A stretch of 64,000 nt of DNA. It comes from Glycomyces amatae (GTDB lineage Bacteria > Actinomycetota > Actinomycetes > Mycobacteriales > Micromonosporaceae). Each line of letters begins with the position of its first letter. Positions within the stretch are counted from its first letter, which is position 1. The position numbers and the translations under genes were made by a program. Below the pieces are notes generated by a model that made no database searches, was not told where the DNA came from, and worked only from the letters and a program-made list of their open reading frames with translations. Shown here in pieces: positions 60,387 to 64,000 of the stretch. The DNA lies in NCBI RefSeq assembly GCF_020991375.1, contig NZ_JAJLQZ010000003.1, positions 248,001 through 312,000 on the forward strand. The letters are read 5' to 3'.

Positions 60387-60866
60387 TTGACGGATCTCTC
60401 TGCATTCAACGACGACGAGCGCGCCCGGATCATCGAGGCCCCTGGCGTGGTGATGAAGGGGGCGATCGTCGCCGACGGGTCGAAGAACGCGATCGCGTTC
60501 CTCAAGGAGGTCACCGCGGGCGCGAAGGTGTTCCGCGAGGCCCAGCGCCACACGAATCCGCTGGTGAAGGCCGTCGCGCTCGAGCTGAAGGGCCGCGGGG
60601 ACACGGTGGAGAGGGACCGGGAGCTCCCCTTCACCGACGAGGCCATGACCGTCGCCCTCAAGGAGGCGGAGGGGGCCGTGGCCCTGCTCCGGGAGCGGGG
60701 CGACGCGGCGGACGCCGAGGCGTACGCCGACTGGCTCCTGCGCCTCGCCACCGAGATCGCGCGGGCCGTCCGGTCCAAGGAGGCCGGGTTCTTCAGCAGG
60801 AAGGTCGACATCTCCGAAGGAGAGCGGGTCTTCATCGAGCAGCTCAAGGCCGCCGTGGGCCGCTGA
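60387..60866 (+). CDS. Conserved hypothetical protein, TerD-region type helical
   Basis: 159 residues, no recognised domain. It starts MTDLSAFNDDERARIIEAPG if the TTG at 60387 is used, which has GAAGG eight bases upstream; the ATG at 60372 has no site. The protein is mostly helical and soluble, with VVMKGAIVADGSKNAIAFLKEV and a C-terminal AEIARAVRSKEAGFFSRKVDISEGERVFIEQL (in parts). I cannot assign a function. It may have its own promoter (TATGGT near 60343) after rel. Confidence 0.6.
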   Translation: MTDLSAFNDDERARIIEAPGVVMKGAIVADGSKNAIAFLKEVTAGAKVFREAQRHTNPLVKAVALELKGRGDTVERDRELPFTDEAMTVALKEAEGAVALLRERGDAADAEAYADWLLRLATEIARAVRSKEAGFFSRKVDISEGERVFIEQLKAAVGR

Positions 60867-60876
60867 GCGGCCGGAT

Positions 60877-61839
60877 TCAGGCCGTGGGCGCGAACTGCGG
60901 GAGGACGTGTTCGCCGAAGGCCTCGATGAACCGCTCCTGGTCGCGGCCCACCTGGTGGAGGTAGACGCGTTCGAAGCCCAGTTCGGCGTAGGAGGCCAGC
61001 GCCTCGGCGTGCCTGCCGGTGTCGGCCGAGACGAGGACCGCGTCGTTCAGCGCGTCGGCGGGCACGTGCGCGCAGGCGGCGTCGAACTGCTCGGGCAGCT
61101 CCAGTTCCTGGCTCAGTTCGGGCGGCAGCGCGACGAACCGCCACTGCTCGAGCGCCGCGGCCCTGGCGCGCTCCTCGTCGGCGGCCCAGGAGACGTGCGC
61201 CTGGAGGTGGAGCGGCCCTTCGCCGCCGCCGTCGCGGAAGGCGCCGACGATGTCCCGGAGCCGCTCGTGCGGGGCGTTGACGGTGATGAGCCCGTCGGCC
61301 CAGGCGGCGACCTCGCGGGCCGTGCGCGGCGTGAGGGCGGCCGCGAACAGCGGCGGCGGCGCCTCGGGCCTGGTGTAGAGGTGCGCGGTCCGCACGGTGA
61401 CGCGCCCGTCGTGGTCGACGGTCTCGCCGTCCAGGAGGCGGCGCACGATGTCCGCGCATTCGCGCAGGCGCGCGTTGCGCTCGGCCTTGCGGGGCCAGTG
61501 GGCGCCGGTGACGTGCTCGTTGAGGGCCTGGCCGCTGCCGAGCGCGGGCGTCAGGCGCCCGGGGAAGAGCTCTTCGACCGTGGCGATCGCCTGCGCGGTG
61601 ACGGCCGGGTGGTAGCGGTTCCCGGGGGCGGTGACGACGCCGAACGGGACGCTCGTGGCGCTCATCGCGGCGCCCAGCCAGGTCCAGGCGAAGCCCGACT
61701 CGCCCTGGTCGGCGCTCCAGGGCGCGAAGTGGTCGGAGGAGAGGACCGCGTCGAATCCGGCGGTCTCCGCGGCGGCGGCGAGCGCCGCGAGCCGCGAGGG
61801 CGGGAACTGCTCGTGCGAGGCGTGGAATCCGATCTCCAT
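60877..61839 (-). CDS. LLM class F420-dependent oxidoreductase
   Basis: 320 residues, bacterial-luciferase-like TIM barrel. Landmarks: EIGFHASHEQFPPSRL at the start, FDAVLSSDHFAPWS, FGVVTAPGNRYHPAVTAQ and ALGSGQALNEHVTG, a set typical of the F420-dependent glucose-6-phosphate dehydrogenase-like group. Coenzyme F420 use is inferred from the family. The ATG at 61839 has GGAG seven bases upstream; a TTG 12 bp up is less likely. Substrate unknown. Same strand as the GH13 gene behind it, 54 bp apart. Confidence 0.85.
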   Translation of the reverse strand: MEIGFHASHEQFPPSRLAALAAAAETAGFDAVLSSDHFAPWSADQGESGFAWTWLGAAMSATSVPFGVVTAPGNRYHPAVTAQAIATVEELFPGRLTPALGSGQALNEHVTGAHWPRKAERNARLRECADIVRRLLDGETVDHDGRVTVRTAHLYTRPEAPPPLFAAALTPRTAREVAAWADGLITVNAPHERLRDIVGAFRDGGGEGPLHLQAHVSWAADEERARAAALEQWRFVALPPELSQELELPEQFDAACAHVPADALNDAVLVSADTGRHAEALASYAELGFERVYLHQVGRDQERFIEAFGEHVLPQFAPTA

Positions 61840-61893
61840 CGTGTGCTCCAAACGCCGGGCCGGAGGGGGCGGCCCTCCTGCGGCCCGGTCGGG

Positions 61894-63522
61894 TTACTTG
61901 AAGATGTGGTTGCGGGGCCGCAGCCACCGGTATCCGTGGCCGTTGAGCCGCAGTGAGGGCCGGTCGTCCTCCTCGGGCGGGTACTCGGCGTCGGCGAGGA
62001 CGTCGACGAGGTCGTGCAGGTCCTCGTCGGGGATCGCGACCTCGACCTCCTCGCCGCCGAGGTTGACGAGGGTGACGGCGATGCCGTCGCGGTCGTCCTC
62101 GTGGCGGAGCGCGACCACCGAGGGCCGCCCGGTGTCGATGACGCTGTGGCGGCCGAAGCCGATCGCGGTGAGGCCGTGCCTGCTGCGGACCATGTCGCCG
62201 ATCCTGGCGAGGAGGCTGCCTGAGCGCCGCTGCTGGTCGTAGACGTTGACGCGGTCGTAGGCGAAGGGGCCGTCCTTCACGACGCCGGCGACGAGGCGGT
62301 CGGGCGGGGCCGAGGAGAACCCGGCGTTCTCGTCGGAGGACCACTGCATGGGGACGCGCACGGACAGGCGCTCGTTGCGGGACAGGTCGTCGCCCATGCC
62401 GATCTCGTCGCCGTACTGGAGGACGGGCGCGCCCGGTAGGGACAGGAGCAGGGCGTGGGCGGCGGCGATCCGCCGCTCGTCGCCGCCGAGCATCGGCGCG
62501 AGCCGGCGGCGGATGCCGCGGCCGTAGGCGCGCATGGTCTCGTCGGGCGCGAAGGTGTCCATGACCGTCTCCCGGTCGGCCTCGCCGAGCCGCTCGAGGT
62601 CGAGTTCGTCGTGGTTGCGCAGCCAGTTCGCGTACTGGCCGAGGCGGGGCGGCTGGGGCATGTCGCGCAGGGCCTTGTGGATCGGCTCGGCCTCGCCGGT
62701 GGCGAGGGACAGGAACACCTGGTTGTTCATCCAGAAGTTCAGCAGCATGGTCAGGCCGTCGCCGTCGAGGAAGTAGTCGTCGTACTCGTCGAGGGGGACG
62801 TCGACCTCCCCCAGGAGCACGGCCTCGGGCTGGCGCAGCATGACGAACTCGCGCATCTCGCGCAGCAGGTCGGCCCCGCCGCCGGGCTCGGCGGCCTCGG
62901 CGCCGTGCACCATGTAGGGGATCGCGTCGGTCCGGAAGCCGGAGACGCCCAGTCGCAGCCAGAACCGCATGATGTCCCGGATCTCCTCGCGCACGGCGGG
63001 GTTCGCGAAGTTGAGGTCGGGCTCGTGCGCGTAGAAGACGTGCCGGTAGTACTGGCCGGCGGTCTCGTCCCAGGTCCAGATGCCGTCCTCGACCGTGGGG
63101 AAGATCGGCTCCAGCCCGTCGTCGCGGGGCTCGTCGGACCAGATGTAGTAGTCGCGGTAGGGCGAGTCGCGGTCGGCGCGGGCCTCCTGGAACCAGCGGT
63201 GCTGGTCGGAGGTGTGCTGGACGACGAGGTCCAGGACGACGCGGATGCCGTACGCCTCGGCCGCCTCCAGCAGCTCCACGGCGTCGGGGAGGGTTCCCAG
63301 GCGGGGGTCCACTCCGAGGTGGTCGGTGACGTCGTAGCCGCCGTCGCGGAACGGCGAGTGGTAGAACGGCAGGAGCCACAGGCAGGTGACGCCGAGGCCG
63401 CGGAGGTGGTCGAGCCGCTGCGTGACGCCGCGCAGGTCCCCCCATCCGTCGGCGTTGGAGTCGTGGAACATCGCCGGGTCGACGGCGTAGATGACGGCGT
63501 TGCGGTACCACAGTGGTTGCAC
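61894..63522 (-). CDS. GH13 alpha-amylase family protein (trehalose synthase-like)
   Basis: 542 residues. The four GH13 regions are present: DVTDHLGVD (I), GFRTDAIPY with the nucleophile Asp (II), LLGEVD with the acid Glu (III) and LRNHDELD (IV). The start YRNAVIYAVDPAMFHDSNADGWGD resembles trehalose synthase/amylomaltase-like enzymes, but a typical TreS has a longer C-terminus and a maltokinase partner. No signal peptide. It is probably an intracellular glucosyl hydrolase or transferase. GTG start with AGGGGAG at five bases. Confidence 0.85.
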   Translation of the reverse strand: MQPLWYRNAVIYAVDPAMFHDSNADGWGDLRGVTQRLDHLRGLGVTCLWLLPFYHSPFRDGGYDVTDHLGVDPRLGTLPDAVELLEAAEAYGIRVVLDLVVQHTSDQHRWFQEARADRDSPYRDYYIWSDEPRDDGLEPIFPTVEDGIWTWDETAGQYYRHVFYAHEPDLNFANPAVREEIRDIMRFWLRLGVSGFRTDAIPYMVHGAEAAEPGGGADLLREMREFVMLRQPEAVLLGEVDVPLDEYDDYFLDGDGLTMLLNFWMNNQVFLSLATGEAEPIHKALRDMPQPPRLGQYANWLRNHDELDLERLGEADRETVMDTFAPDETMRAYGRGIRRRLAPMLGGDERRIAAAHALLLSLPGAPVLQYGDEIGMGDDLSRNERLSVRVPMQWSSDENAGFSSAPPDRLVAGVVKDGPFAYDRVNVYDQQRRSGSLLARIGDMVRSRHGLTAIGFGRHSVIDTGRPSVVALRHEDDRDGIAVTLVNLGGEEVEVAIPDEDLHDLVDVLADAEYPPEEDDRPSLRLNGHGYRWLRPRNHIFK

Positions 63523-63598
63523 GGCGCTCCCCTCGTCGGTCGCGGCCCCTCGGAGGCCGCGGACGGATGCCCGGAGCGCCGCGCCGTGAAACCTCGTC

Positions 63599-64000
63599 TC
63601 AGGCCGCCGCGTCCCAGTCGATGCGGTACTCGTACTGCCAGGCGGACTTCTCGGGGGTCGCGAAGCGCTCCATGACGAACGGCATGACCGCGTCCCTGAT
63701 GCGCGCGGCGATCGGGCCCGCGGCCTTGGACTGGTTGGTGCGGGCCGCCGCGGCGATGATGCGCTCGACCCGGCCGCGCCGCCGCCGCGTGTAGGCGGCG
63801 AAGGCCTCCTCGACCGGGAGGTCCCGCAGGCACCGGGCCAGTTCGACCGCGGACTCGGCCGCGAGGCTCGCGCCCTGGCCGGAGGAGGGCGAGGTGGCGT
63901 GGGCGGCGTCGCCGATGAGCGCGATGCGGCCCTTCGACCAGACCGGGACGTGCGGGACGTCCTCCAGCGGCGAGGGCGTGGTGAACCCCTCGGGCGTCAC
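63599..64000 (-). CDS. FAD-dependent monooxygenase, C-terminal part
   Basis: Open to the right edge; 133 residues of the C-terminus are visible. The Asp-containing FAD motif IALIGDAAHATSPSSGQGA identifies a class-A flavin hydroxylase of the PHBH/UbiH/TetX fold; the helix ESAVELARCL follows. The substrate cannot be told from this part. Same strand as the GH13 gene, 76 bp upstream of it. Confidence 0.82.
   Translation of the reverse strand: MTPEGFTTPSPLEDVPHVPVWSKGRIALIGDAAHATSPSSGQGASLAAESAVELARCLRDLPVEEAFAAYTRRRRGRVERIIAAAARTNQSKAAGPIAARIRDAVMPFVMERFATPEKSAWQYEYRIDWDAAA

Noticed and set aside
61894-63522. Naming the GH13 enzyme treS
   Set aside because: The catalytic regions fit GH13, but length and neighbours do not single out trehalose synthase.

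Overview
The window is 64 kb of very GC-rich, tightly packed chromosomal DNA from an actinomycete. The signs are pervasive GTG and occasional TTG starts, many apparently leaderless genes, an F420-type oxidoreductase, ECF sigma factors of the ECF41 and ECF42 types, Pro-rich exported proteins with one membrane segment, and the rel - peptidyl-prolyl isomerase - MBL hydrolase - hisS neighbourhood. The gene content would suit Glycomyces or a relative, but that is a guess. I see no rRNA, tRNA, CRISPR array, prophage or intact transposase gene.

Layout. 1-4020: the 3' part of a phosphodiester glycosidase/metallophosphoesterase fusion and a secreted type-B carboxylesterase. 4032-5580: a 1.55-kb element bounded by IS4-like inverted repeats, with no transposase, low-complexity C-rich arms and a small coupled ORF pair. 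5.6-10.3 kb: 3-methyladenine glycosylase, a GNAT enzyme, two overlapping methyltransferases, an intradiol-dioxygenase-like lipoprotein and a VOC protein. 10.3-14.8 kb: a TetR regulator divergent from a heterodimeric ABC exporter. 15.0-16.7 kb: a YciI/DGPF protein with its ECF42 sigma factor. 16.7-21.2 kb: MBL hydrolase, NADAR protein and the ykoE-ykoD-ykoC HMP/thiamin ECF transporter under a TPP riboswitch. 21.3-28.7 kb: ATL-like protein, DUF1349 protein, RecQ-type helicase, two tandem SGNH hydrolases, a DUF4287-like protein, an EamA transporter and a lipoprotein. 28.8-33.1 kb: beta-galactosidase and a LacI regulator with a 22-bp operator. 33.2-37.6 kb: CsbD, GNAT, sulfotransferase and an acyltransferase-3/SGNH protein. 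37.7-46.2 kb: thioesterase, pyruvate kinase, gltD and gltB. 46.5-48.5 kb: two Pro-rich exported proteins. 48.5-53.0 kb: a tandemly duplicated ECF41 sigma factor/flavoprotein module. 53.1-54.3 kb: Rpn-like nuclease and a relative of its C-terminus. 54.3-60.9 kb: hisS, MBL hydrolase, a small membrane protein, PPIase, rel and a hypothetical. 60.9-64 kb: F420-type oxidoreductase, a GH13 enzyme and a partial FAD monooxygenase.

The most unusual signals are the IS4-ended element without transposase; a 49-bp intergenic repeat present twice with a partly compensated hairpin; the ECF41 duplication, in which copy 2 has lost the conserved C-terminal motifs while the two target promoters stay alike; a 24-bp in-frame minisatellite inside the ECF42 gene; and a large inverted repeat between gltD and pyk.
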